The notes below the pieces were generated by a model. That model had not been told where the DNA came from and did no database searches. It saw only the letters and a list, made by a program, of their open reading frames with translations. The translations under genes and the position numbers were made by a program. This document shows positions 16,612 to 24,142 of a stretch of 35,143 nt of DNA, in pieces (the first letter of the stretch is position 1; each line of letters opens with the position of its first letter). This DNA is from Candidatus Gastranaerophilales bacterium (lineage in GTDB: Bacteria; Cyanobacteriota; Vampirovibrionia; Gastranaerophilales; Gastranaerophilaceae). The stretch is from the NCBI GenBank assembly GCA_944324445.1, contig CALUWL010000012.1, forward strand, positions 1-35,143, written 5' to 3'.

Positions 16612-18014
16612 CAAACAAACAAAAAATATTTTTTATATATCCTCCTTCTCCAATTATGAACAGGGAAGACAGATGTCAACAACCGACATCTGATATGACA
16701 ATTATTCCGCCTCTGCCTCCTGTTGATATGATGAGCTTATCAGCAATAGCTAAAAAAAGAGGATATGAAACAAAGTTTAAAGATTATAGTTTAAAAAATG
16801 AAAACGTTTATGATTTTTTAAGGGATTTAAGAGTATATAAACCCGATTTTCTTGTTTTAAATATAGCATCTACTACTTTAGAAAAAGATTTATCTATCTT
16901 AACGCAAGCGAGAGATTTGCTTGAAGATACCGTAGTTATTGTAAAGGGTGCAATATTTAATTTTAATTCTTATGCTATATTGCAGCAATATCCGGAAATT
17001 GATATTGCGCTAAGAGGCGAAATCGAGCCTGCTTTTGATGAAATTATTCAGTATAAAGATTTAAAAGATGTTAAAGGAATTACTTATCAAATAGATGAAA
17101 AAATTGTTTCAACATCAGATAGAGACCTTAGCGACAATTTAGATTATCTTCCTTTTTTAGATAGAGATTTGATTGATAATTCTATCTATATAAGACCCGA
17201 TATTAAAAAACCTCAAACAATAATTAGGGTTTCAAAGGGGTGTCCTAATCATTGTTTTTTCTGTCTTGCAACTCCTCTTAACGGCAAAAATGTTCGCTAT
17301 AGGAGCGCAGAGCTTGTTTTAGATGAAATTAGAGAATGTGTTTTAAAATACAATATTAGAAATTTTATTTTTTGGTCTGATTTGTTTAATTTTGATAACG
17401 GTTGGGTTCAAAGGCTTTGCAGACTTATTATTGATTCGGGTTTAAAAATTAATTTTTCTGCAAATACAAGAGTTGATACTCTTGATTTTGAAACCTTGCA
17501 GTTGTTGAAAAAAGCAGGCTGCACTCTATTATCAATAGGAATTGAAAGCGGTTCGCAGGAGCTGCTTGATAAAATGGGCAAAAGAATAACGCTTGAGCAA
17601 ATTGAAAAAGCAATAGATATGATAAATAAAGCTCGTATTCAAATTTACGCTTATTATGTTATAGGCCTGCCTTGGGAAACAAAAGAAACTATTGAAAAAA
17701 CTTATAAATTTGCAAAAAAATTAAATACTCAATTTGCAAGTTTTTATACGGCAACCGCTCTATTAGGGACAAAATTTTATGATTATGTAAAGAAAAACAG
17801 ACTTGGCGAAATAAACTATGAAAAGCCGTATTTTATTCCAACTGTTAAATCTTATAGTCTTACCAGTGAAGAAATATATAAATATAATCAAAAAATGAAT
17901 AGAGATTACTATTTAAGACCATCATATATTTTAAAAATGGCAACAAATATTAATTCTATAACAAAGTTTAAAACTTATTATGATACTTTTATTAAACTTG
18001 TTAGAAAAGTTTAA
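16608..18014 (+). CDS. Radical SAM protein with B12-binding-like N-terminal domain
   Basis: A 468-residue protein of the BchE/HpnJ-like layout. The N-terminal ~150 residues resemble a cobalamin-binding Rossmann domain (FFIYPPSP at the start, FLVLNIASTT, IVKGAIF, ALRGEIEPAF), but the B12-ligand motif DxHxxG is not seen; the corresponding place reads KDYSLKN. The radical SAM core carries C-x3-C-x2-C at Cys212, Cys216 and Cys219, then the elongator-protein-like barrel with SIGIESGSQELLDKMGK and YYVIGLPWET. The C-terminal ~100 residues are unassigned. The reaction is unknown; family members make C-methyl or ring-forming changes on lipids, pigments or natural products. Coupled to the SDR by an ATGA overlap. 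An 8-bp inverted repeat lies at 16670-16692 inside the frame. Confidence 0.85.
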   Translation: MTNKQKIFFIYPPSPIMNREDRCQQPTSDMTIIPPLPPVDMMSLSAIAKKRGYETKFKDYSLKNENVYDFLRDLRVYKPDFLVLNIASTTLEKDLSILTQARDLLEDTVVIVKGAIFNFNSYAILQQYPEIDIALRGEIEPAFDEIIQYKDLKDVKGITYQIDEKIVSTSDRDLSDNLDYLPFLDRDLIDNSIYIRPDIKKPQTIIRVSKGCPNHCFFCLATPLNGKNVRYRSAELVLDEIRECVLKYNIRNFIFWSDLFNFDNGWVQRLCRLIIDSGLKINFSANTRVDTLDFETLQLLKKAGCTLLSIGIESGSQELLDKMGKRITLEQIEKAIDMINKARIQIYAYYVIGLPWETKETIEKTYKFAKKLNTQFASFYTATALLGTKFYDYVKKNRLGEINYEKPYFIPTVKSYSLTSEEIYKYNQKMNRDYYLRPSYILKMATNINSITKFKTYYDTFIKLVRKV

Positions 18015-18854
18015 TTATTTAATTAATGTTAAAGTGAATCCCATAATCAAAAGTCCCAATACAACTCCTGATATTGAGTAGTGTCCGGTGTCATAGTCTT
18101 TTGACAAAGGAAGAAGGGTGTCGAGTGAAATATATGTCATTATTCCTGCAACAAGTGAGAATAAAATTCCGATGCACATTGTTGGAAATAAAGTTTTGAT
18201 TACTATAAAACCAACAACGCCTCCTATGGGTTCAGCCATGCCGGATAGAAAAGAATACAAAAAAGCTTTTCTTTTGGAGTGCGTTGCTTGATAAACAGGA
18301 ATTGAAATTGCCATGCCTTCAGGGATGTTGTGTATTGCTATCGCAATAACTATGCCTATTCCAAGCATAACATCCTCGGATGTTAAAAAGAATGTTGCAA
18401 GTCCTTCTGGTAAATTATGAATTGCAACAACAATTGCTGTTAAAATTCCTGCTCTTTTTATTTTTCCGATTGAAATTATAGCGTTTTCATCTTCTTTGCA
18501 GTCTGTACTATCTTCATGTTTTTCGTTTGCGCCGAGTTGTTTTGTGAACATTTGACCCTGCAGGTGATCAGGTATGAAATAGTCTATTAATACCGCTAAT
18601 AAAATGCCAATTGCAAAGAATATTACAGATAAAAACAGAAAACTTTCACCCATTTGATTTTTTATCATTTCGCAAGATTCAGGATATAAGTCGACAAGAG
18701 AAATAAATAACATTACTCCTGCTGATAAGCCCAATCCGAAAGATAAAAATTTAAGAGAGTTTTCTTTTATAAAAAAAGTAATAAAACCGCCAAGAACTGT
18801 GGAAAGTCCTGCCAGAGTAGATAAAATTAACGCTATTAAATATGATTTTTCCAT
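18015..18854 (-). CDS. ZIP-family divalent metal transporter (ZupT-like)
   Basis: A 279-residue, eight-helix ZIP transporter for uptake of zinc and related divalent metals. The metal-binding motifs are HNLPEG (146-151, TM4) and HNIPEG (175-180, TM5), with GMAEPIGG (205-212) in the next helix. The cytoplasmic loop between TM3 and TM4 is acidic with a few His and Cys (about 95-130). The gene ends one base after the convergent radical SAM stop, with no terminator between. The ATG lies exactly 6 nt after an extended -10 and has no ribosome site, so the mRNA is probably leaderless. Confidence 0.92.
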   Translation of the reverse strand: MEKSYLIALILSTLAGLSTVLGGFITFFIKENSLKFLSFGLGLSAGVMLFISLVDLYPESCEMIKNQMGESFLFLSVIFFAIGILLAVLIDYFIPDHLQGQMFTKQLGANEKHEDSTDCKEDENAIISIGKIKRAGILTAIVVAIHNLPEGLATFFLTSEDVMLGIGIVIAIAIHNIPEGMAISIPVYQATHSKRKAFLYSFLSGMAEPIGGVVGFIVIKTLFPTMCIGILFSLVAGIMTYISLDTLLPLSKDYDTGHYSISGVVLGLLIMGFTLTLIK

Positions 18855-18860
18855 ATAAAA

Positions 18861-18869
18861 ATTATAGCA
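18861..18869 (-). promoter_or_regulatory. Extended -10 promoter six bases before the ZIP start
   Basis: The minus strand reads TGCTATAAT, then six bases (TTTTAT), then ATG. Initiation would fall at the start codon. No convincing -35 or ribosome site exists. Confidence 0.65.
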
Positions 18870-18914
18870 TTAAAAAATTAAATCAAATAAAAAGAGTAAT
18901 TATTCAAATATCAT

Positions 18915-18943
18915 TTGACCCTTGGGTTTTGATTAATTAAAAT
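18915..18943 (+). promoter_or_regulatory. Promoter for the secreted protein gene
   Basis: TTGACC (18915-18920), a 17-nt spacer and TAAAAT (18938-18943) make a good sigma-70-type promoter about 35 nt before the ATG at 18978. Confidence 0.6.
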
Positions 18944-18977
18944 AAAATTAAGGTTAGAATTATTTGGAGTTTGGCTA

Positions 18978-19388
18978 ATGAAAAAGATTATATACTTATT
19001 TTCGATTTTATTAATTACACAAAGTGTTTTTGCGCTTGACACCGTTTTTGATTCTATGGATAAAGCCACAGAAGTTAAGCTTGCTCCCGCGATAAATACA
19101 ACAAAAAGTACTACTTCAACCACAAATATTAACTCAGTTTATAGATCAACATCTATCAAGGAAGAAAAATTCAATAATGCGCTTGTAAATCTTGATGATG
19201 CGCAGGTTGAATTAAGACAGGAATTAGCGGTTTTAACTTCTAAATACAATGAAGCTTTAAATGAAAAAGCTAAGGCTATTGCTAATTGCAAGGCTTTAAA
19301 AAAAGAAATAAATCAAATAAATAAAAAAATGAAAAACGTAGATAAATCAAAAAAAATGATAAATAAAAATTTGCAAAGCGCTCAATAA
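18978..19388 (+). CDS. Small secreted coiled-coil protein, function unknown
   Basis: A 136-residue protein with a clear Sec signal peptide (basic start MKK, hydrophobic core to about residue 17, likely cleavage after VFA near residue 19). A Thr/Ser-rich linker follows (about 40-55), then a long lysine-rich helical stretch (about 60-130) with heptad-like spacing, predicted coiled coil. No domain is recognised. It should be periplasmic or surface-exposed. The start has a GGAG ribosome site. A perfect hairpin covers the stop codon, so it is probably its own transcript, separate from the sigma gene 95 nt downstream. Confidence 0.8.
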   Translation: MKKIIYLFSILLITQSVFALDTVFDSMDKATEVKLAPAINTTKSTTSTTNINSVYRSTSIKEEKFNNALVNLDDAQVELRQELAVLTSKYNEALNEKAKAIANCKALKKEINQINKKMKNVDKSKKMINKNLQSAQ

Positions 19389-19416
19389 TGTCATCATCTA
19401 TATACATGATGACATT
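19387..19416 (+). terminator. Hairpin at the end of the secreted protein gene
   Basis: AATGTCATCAT (19387-19397) and ATGATGACATT (19406-19416) are perfect reverse complements with an 8-nt loop. The left arm includes the last bases of the stop codon. A T5 run comes only after a further 9 nt, so termination may be partial; it could also stabilise the 3' end. Confidence 0.6.
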
Positions 19417-19483
19417 GTAGTGTGCTTTTTGGACAATATAAAACATAGACAAAATTTGACATTGGGGATTTTAAGAGCTAAAA

Positions 19484-20308
19484 ATGAGTCAGACAGCAGA
19501 CATTGATTCATATAAAAAAATAACAAGACTTTCAGACGAGCAAATAGCAGATCTTTGGGAACAATATTTACAAGACAGGACGAAAAAGTCCGTTAGAGAT
19601 AAATTAATTGTACAATATATATACCTTGCAAGATATGTTGTGGGAAGAATTAAGGTAAATTTGCCTCCGAGCTTTTCTTTTGATGATGTCGTATCTTTTG
19701 GAATAGAAGGTCTTATTGATGCAATAGAAAAGTACCATCCTTCTAAAGGTGCCAAGTTTGAATCTTATGCTTTAATGAGAATTAGAGGAGCAATAATAGA
19801 TAAAATTCGCTCATCCGATTGGCTGCCTAGAACACTAAGAAGAAAAATAAAAGAAATTAAAATTGCAACAGAAAGATTAAAACAGCAAATAGGCAGAGCT
19901 CCTACCGTTAAGGAAATTGCTGATGTTATGGGTTTAACCGAAGATAAGATTAATGAAATAATGTCAGCTGATGTTACGGTTAATTCTATCTATGATAAAA
20001 AAGGTACAGGAGAAGATAGTGTTGAAATAATTGATACGATTGAAGATGAAAATTCTCAACGCCCTGAAGATAAAATTGAAAAAATAGATGCTAAAAAAGA
20101 ACTAGAGCAAGCCTTAAAAAAACTTCCCGAAAGAGAAAGAACTTTGCTTGTATTCTATTATCATGAAAACATGACTTTAAAAGAAATTGGCGAAGCAATT
20201 AATGTATCTGAATCTCGTGTTTGTCAGTTACATGCTCAAGCTATTATGAAATTAAGAAATATATTATCTGCAAATAGAACTGAAAGACTTAACAAAAGTA
20301 TTATTTAA
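19484..20308 (+). CDS. fliA: FliA/WhiG-family sigma factor (sigma-28 type)
   Basis: A 274-residue group 3 sigma factor. Region 2 covers about 40-120 (DKLIVQYIYLARYV; SFGIEGLIDAIEKYHPSKGAKFESYALMRIRGAIID), the sigma-28 hallmark SSDWLPRTLRRK follows near 112-123, region 3 is about 125-170 and region 4 (LPERERTLLVFYYHENMTLKEIGEAINVSESRVCQLH) covers about 210-250. This family directs RNA polymerase to late flagellar genes, or to other regulons in non-motile bacteria. A FliO-like gene at 25812 supports flagella. No FlgM anti-sigma is adjacent. The likely ribosome site is AAGAG. It precedes tpiA on the same strand but tpiA has its own promoter. Confidence 0.88.
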   Translation: MSQTADIDSYKKITRLSDEQIADLWEQYLQDRTKKSVRDKLIVQYIYLARYVVGRIKVNLPPSFSFDDVVSFGIEGLIDAIEKYHPSKGAKFESYALMRIRGAIIDKIRSSDWLPRTLRRKIKEIKIATERLKQQIGRAPTVKEIADVMGLTEDKINEIMSADVTVNSIYDKKGTGEDSVEIIDTIEDENSQRPEDKIEKIDAKKELEQALKKLPERERTLLVFYYHENMTLKEIGEAINVSESRVCQLHAQAIMKLRNILSANRTERLNKSII

Positions 20309-20318
20309 TTTTATTTTG

Positions 20319-20327
20319 TGATAAAAT
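20319..20327 (+). promoter_or_regulatory. Extended -10 promoter for tpiA
   Basis: TGATAAAAT is an extended -10 with one mismatch, lying 37 nt before the tpiA ATG and just after the sigma gene stop. Confidence 0.45.
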
Positions 20328-20364
20328 AACTTCCGGTAAGTATTTTTAATAAGGAGTTATTATT

Positions 20365-21135
20365 ATGACAAGAAGACCCATTATTGCGGGCAATTGGAAA
20401 ATGAATAACAATAAGGCAGAAGCTAAAGAATTGACTGATGGTATTATGTATGGGGTTAGTCAACTTGACGCTGCTAAAATGCCTGAAGTTATTTTGGCGC
20501 CTACTTATACAGCTTTATGGCAAGTTTATGATTTAATTAAAAATGAACCTAAAATCTCGCTTGCGGCTCAAAACGTTAATCCTAATCCTTCAGGAGCTTA
20601 TACCGGTGAAATTTCTCTTGATATGCTTGCTGATTTTAAAGTTAAATTTGTAATCATAGGGCACTCTGAACGCAGACAAATGTTTGGCGAAACTGATGAA
20701 TTTATTAATCAAAAAGCTCGTGCTATTTTAGCAAAAGGTTTAGTTCCTATTATATGCTGCGGCGAAACATTAGAACAAAGAGAACAAGGCGTTACTGATA
20801 AACATTTAGCAAATCAAATTACAAAAGCATTTGAAGGAATTTCTGCTGATGATGCTAAAAAATCAGTTATCGCTTACGAACCTATTTGGGCAATCGGAAC
20901 AGGTAAATCTTGTGATGCAGTTGAAGCAAATAGAACCATAGGTGAAATTAGAAATGTTATTAAAAAACTATATGGTGAAAGCGTTTCAGATGAAATTAGA
21001 ATTTTATATGGTGGCTCTGTTAAACCTTCAACTATAGTTGAACAGATGGCACAACCTGAAATAGATGGTGGTTTAATCGGCGGTGCATCTTTAAAAGCAG
21101 ATAGCTTTATTGAATTAATTAAAGGTGCTATGTAG
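20365..21135 (+). CDS. tpiA: Triosephosphate isomerase
   Basis: A 256-residue TIM barrel interconverting dihydroxyacetone phosphate and glyceraldehyde 3-phosphate. Catalytic residues are present: Lys12 in GNWKMN, His100 in IIGHSERR and Glu172 in AYEPIWAIGTGK, plus the phosphate-binding GGSVKP near the C-terminus. Length is normal. A strong AAGGAG ribosome site lies before the ATG and a strong intrinsic terminator follows the stop. No other glycolytic gene is adjacent. Confidence 0.98.
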   Translation: MTRRPIIAGNWKMNNNKAEAKELTDGIMYGVSQLDAAKMPEVILAPTYTALWQVYDLIKNEPKISLAAQNVNPNPSGAYTGEISLDMLADFKVKFVIIGHSERRQMFGETDEFINQKARAILAKGLVPIICCGETLEQREQGVTDKHLANQITKAFEGISADDAKKSVIAYEPIWAIGTGKSCDAVEANRTIGEIRNVIKKLYGESVSDEIRILYGGSVKPSTIVEQMAQPEIDGGLIGGASLKADSFIELIKGAM

Positions 21136-21148
21136 TTTTAATTAAATA

Positions 21149-21178
21149 AAAAAAAGGAGGCGATTGCCTCCTTTTTTT
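21149..21178. terminator. Bidirectional intrinsic terminator
   Basis: AAAAAAAGGAGGC (21149-21161), loop GATT, GCCTCCTTTTTTT (21166-21178): a perfect 13-bp stem with A and T runs on both sides. It serves tpiA and the convergent 626-aa gene, whose stop codon (21177-21179) overlaps the right arm. Confidence 0.95.
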
Positions 21179-23057
21179 AGTCGTCTTTTTCTTTCTTTTC
21201 TTTTGCTTCTTCTTTTATGTCTTCTTTTATTTCTTTAATTTCTTCTTTAATTTCTTCTTTGATTTCTTCTTTGATTTCTTTAATTTGCTTATTTTTTTCT
21301 TCCATATGTTTTTTGATTTTTTGTTTTAATTTTCCTGCAGGTTTTACCATTAGAACAGGGACAAGGAAGCGAACTACAAGAGTAAATATTGTTAATGATT
21401 TGAACTTGCTTAATTTTTTGCCGTAAGTCGATGCAAGTTTTTCTGCAATTTGTTTTACTTGAGCTGTATCATTTATATCTATGCCTTTTTTGATTATAGC
21501 TTTTGCAATGCCTTCAGGATTGTTCAGTTTTTTGCAGCTTTCTTTTATTACTTCTTTTAAGTTATCTACTTGTTTTCCTTGTCTGATTTCTTGTGCAAGT
21601 TTTGAGATGTTTTCTTGAAGAATTGTTGAATACCTATTTTCACCTTTTTTGATTAATCCGTCAAGTAAAGTATCAAGTGCCAATGCACATGTGCTTGAAA
21701 CCAGTGTTACAAGTACTGATTGTATATTTAGGCCTAATTTTTGATCTGGGTCAATTTTTTTGGAACGAGCTGTGTTCTGTACCCAGTAACATGTAAGCAA
21801 TGCTGATTCTATATCAGCCATTCTGGCACTTGGTTTTTTTGTTTTTGCAAGGATGTTTACTGCTTTTTCTCCAAAATTACTCATAGAGGCGCTTTCAATT
21901 GTTTTTGCTATATTATCAATTAAAATGCCTGAGGCAGAACCTGTGAATGATATTTGTTTAGAGCTTTTATTTAAATAATTTTCAAATTGCTTTTGTACAT
22001 TTTTAAAGTTTTCAGATGCACCAAGAGTTGTATTCGAAAAAGCATAATTTTTTCTTTCTGATTTTTGTTGCTGCATTTCAAGGGTTTTCTTTGCAAATAT
22101 AAATGCAACAACCCCCGGAAGTAAAAGACTTGCAACTTTTGCTTTTAAAATTGCAACAGGAGAGCCTGCAATATTTTTCCAGAATGAATCATAAGCTTCG
22201 CTTAAGGTTGATTTATCATTTATTCCTTGGAAATTTTCTTTAAGTTTTTTAAGGAAATTAGGATTCTTTTTAAATATATCTATATGCTTTTTACATGTTT
22301 TAACAAGTTCTTCTGCTTTATCTTTAATTGCTTCTTCTGTTGGTTCAAAATCTATTTTTTTGAAGAATTCTTTTACTGCTTTAGTAAATTTTTCTATGCC
22401 TTGATTTTCTTTAAATGCTTTTTTTGCAAGCTGCATTTTATCTTTAAATGCGTTGTGCTCTTTTTTAAGAACATCTTCTGCCAGTTCTATAGCTGTTCGC
22501 GAAGTTTTATCTACAACTTTTATTTCTTTTAAATCGTCTGATATGTTAATTAATTTTCTGTTGTTTTTAGTTATATCGACAGCTTTTTTGATTATTTTTC
22601 CGCTTATAGTGAAACTTAAAAAACTTCCTAAAAATGCTTGTAAGAAGTTTTTTGTTGCAATCATTTGTTTGTCTTTTTCATCGGTATCTTTTGTTTTTAA
22701 AACAAGTAAGGGTTTTAAAATACCAGCTATAAGCATTGAATAAATAGCGTTATATGCAGCTTCATTATCAAAAACAAAGTCGATAACTTTGTTTAAAGGA
22801 CCGTTTTGAATAAATGTATCACCAGCTTTATTTGATAGCTCTGAGAGTTTTTGGCTGATTTTTGCATTGTTTTTAACACCGTTTACTATTTTTGTAGCTT
22901 CTGAAACTGCAGACCCGCCGAAGCTTACTGCCTGTGCGGGTCTTATTGTATTATTCTTAGTGTTATTTTTATGCTCGTCAAATTCGTATTGTCTTAAATT
23001 AAGACTGTTATTTGTTGCTTGCTTATTAGTTAGCGAATATTTATAATTAACTTTCAT
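21177..23057 (-). CDS. 626-aa protein of unknown function with an internal duplication and KEEI tail
   Basis: I do not recognise a family. A polar N-terminus (1-40) leads to AVSFGGSAV (about 43-51); a matching ISFTGSAS occurs near 369-376. Each is followed, some 50-60 residues later, by similar segments (A-x3-I-x-S-x-L, a K/D-rich turn, then a hydrophobic L-x-S stretch), suggesting a tandem duplication. Hydrophobic helices lie near 102-115, 138-155, 305-322, 455-475 and 570-585. Between the two copies is a lysine-rich helical region. The last ~45 residues are K-E-E-I type 4-residue repeats, which should form a charged single helix. The ATG lies 6 nt after a TATATA box, with no ribosome site. 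Probably membrane-associated and lineage-specific. Confidence 0.8.
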   Translation of the reverse strand: MKVNYKYSLTNKQATNNSLNLRQYEFDEHKNNTKNNTIRPAQAVSFGGSAVSEATKIVNGVKNNAKISQKLSELSNKAGDTFIQNGPLNKVIDFVFDNEAAYNAIYSMLIAGILKPLLVLKTKDTDEKDKQMIATKNFLQAFLGSFLSFTISGKIIKKAVDITKNNRKLINISDDLKEIKVVDKTSRTAIELAEDVLKKEHNAFKDKMQLAKKAFKENQGIEKFTKAVKEFFKKIDFEPTEEAIKDKAEELVKTCKKHIDIFKKNPNFLKKLKENFQGINDKSTLSEAYDSFWKNIAGSPVAILKAKVASLLLPGVVAFIFAKKTLEMQQQKSERKNYAFSNTTLGASENFKNVQKQFENYLNKSSKQISFTGSASGILIDNIAKTIESASMSNFGEKAVNILAKTKKPSARMADIESALLTCYWVQNTARSKKIDPDQKLGLNIQSVLVTLVSSTCALALDTLLDGLIKKGENRYSTILQENISKLAQEIRQGKQVDNLKEVIKESCKKLNNPEGIAKAIIKKGIDINDTAQVKQIAEKLASTYGKKLSKFKSLTIFTLVVRFLVPVLMVKPAGKLKQKIKKHMEEKNKQIKEIKEEIKEEIKEEIKEIKEDIKEEAKEKKEKDD

Positions 23058-23063
23058 GGTACT

Positions 23064-23069
23064 TATATA
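23064..23069 (-). promoter_or_regulatory. Possible -10 box six bases before the 626-aa gene
   Basis: The minus strand reads TATATA, six bases (AGTACC), then ATG at 23057. No ribosome site or good -35 is visible. The spacing matches the other leaderless candidates in this window. Confidence 0.4.
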
Positions 23070-23121
23070 AAAACACTAAAGATTTATTTTTGCTAGTACT
23101 TTAAAATTTTTGTAACATTTT

Positions 23122-24099
23122 TTATATTTTCAAAAGGCTTTTATTTATTGAGTTTACATAGTTTTCTATTTTATTTACGATTATTTTTTCAAAATTTATA
23201 TTAAAAATATTATTTATCTCATTTATAAAAAAGCATGGACTTGTAATGTTTATTTCTATTATTTTTCCGTCTATTACATCTAATCCTGCCATATAAATTC
23301 CATCTTGTTCAAATTTTTCTTTTACAATTTTTTCTATTTGTTTTTCTTTTTCTGTTAATTGCGCAAATTTTAATGTGTCTTTATTGTGTTCGTTAAATTT
23401 AAAATCGTTGTTTGTTGCAACTTTTGTAACGCAATAGTCGAAAATTTCTCCGCAAATATATATAAGTCTTTTATCTCCGTTTTTAATTTCAGGAAGATAT
23501 TCTTGAACCATGACTGCTGTTTTAAAATCATTGGTTGCTGTTTTTATAATCGTATTTATGTTTTTATCTGTACTGTTAAGGTAAAATACTCCCGAACCAA
23601 AGCATCTGTTTAGCGGTTTTATTATAATTTCGCCTTTTTTAAATAAAAATTCTTTAATTACTTTTTCATCTGATGCAACAATGTTATCCGGTATTATTTC
23701 TTGAAATTCGTTAATATAAAGCTTTTCGTTTTTTTCTCTTATTGCTTTTGGCGAATTCATTACAATTGTATCTTTGTTTTGAATTGAAGATAGTATATAG
23801 CTTGCATTGATATAATCTATATCAACAGGCGGATCTGGTCTAAAGAAAATTAAATTAAAATCATTGAGATTTTTCTTGATATATAATTCTTGTTTTTTTA
23901 TATCGTTATTTTCGATGTATGTTTCAAAACAAAATGCAAAAGGATTATTCCTTTCTTGAAAGAGTTTGTTTTTTAGGGTTATATATACCTTGTATTCTCT
24001 GTTTAAAAATTCCCATACAAGCCAAAAGTTTGTAACCAGTTTGTTAAATTCAAAGTATTTAAATTCAATATCATCTATAATAATTAATATATTTTTCAT
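23122..24099 (-). CDS. gshB: Glutathione synthetase-like ATP-grasp ligase
   Basis: A 325-residue ATP-grasp enzyme resembling GshB, which joins gamma-glutamylcysteine and glycine. Seen: FFRPDPPVDIDYINASYIL (about 95-113), NSPKAIREKNEKLY (about 119-132), ATP-binding IIIKPLNRCFGSGV, VQEYLPEIKNGDKRLI (about 203-218), and the metal-binding GLDVIDGKIIEINITSP (about 278-294). Length fits GshB (about 315). The glycine-rich lid is altered (LNRCFGSGV rather than LDGMGGxSI), so the substrate may differ. No gshA is in the window. The ATG is 6 nt after a perfect extended -10 with no ribosome site. It is divergent from the operon starting at 24143. Confidence 0.82.
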   Translation of the reverse strand: MKNILIIIDDIEFKYFEFNKLVTNFWLVWEFLNREYKVYITLKNKLFQERNNPFAFCFETYIENNDIKKQELYIKKNLNDFNLIFFRPDPPVDIDYINASYILSSIQNKDTIVMNSPKAIREKNEKLYINEFQEIIPDNIVASDEKVIKEFLFKKGEIIIKPLNRCFGSGVFYLNSTDKNINTIIKTATNDFKTAVMVQEYLPEIKNGDKRLIYICGEIFDYCVTKVATNNDFKFNEHNKDTLKFAQLTEKEKQIEKIVKEKFEQDGIYMAGLDVIDGKIIEINITSPCFFINEINNIFNINFEKIIVNKIENYVNSINKSLLKI

Positions 24100-24105
24100 A
24101 AAGTG

Positions 24106-24114
24106 ATTATATCA
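24106..24114 (-). promoter_or_regulatory. Extended -10 promoter for the GshB-like gene
   Basis: The minus strand reads TGATATAAT, six bases (CACTTT), then ATG. A weak -35, TATACA, lies 17 nt upstream (plus-strand 24129-24134) and overlaps the -10 of the divergent promoter. Confidence 0.65.
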
Positions 24115-24130
24115 AATAAAAAATTTAGTG

Positions 24131-24136
24131 TATAAT
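24131..24136 (+). promoter_or_regulatory. -10 box for the rightward ten-gene run
   Basis: TATAAT (24131-24136), six bases (AATCTT), then ATG at 24143. No ribosome site is present. The expected -35 position (24108-24113) falls on the -10 of the divergent GshB-like promoter. Confidence 0.6.
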
Positions 24137-24142
24137 AATCTT

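Noticed and set aside
16670-16692. 8-bp inverted repeat CAGATGTC/GACATCTG as a regulatory operator
   Set aside because: It lies inside the radical SAM frame, away from any promoter, and an 8-bp repeat may be chance.
19429-19461. Promoter for the sigma gene using TTGGAC or TTGACA
   Set aside because: Neither has an acceptable -10 at 16-18 nt; TTGACA at 19456 would place initiation inside the gene.
24128-24142. GTG start at 24128 for the Cys-rich protein
   Set aside because: The GTG directly abuts the TATAAT box, whose expected initiation point is downstream of it at about 24143; the ATG there fits better.
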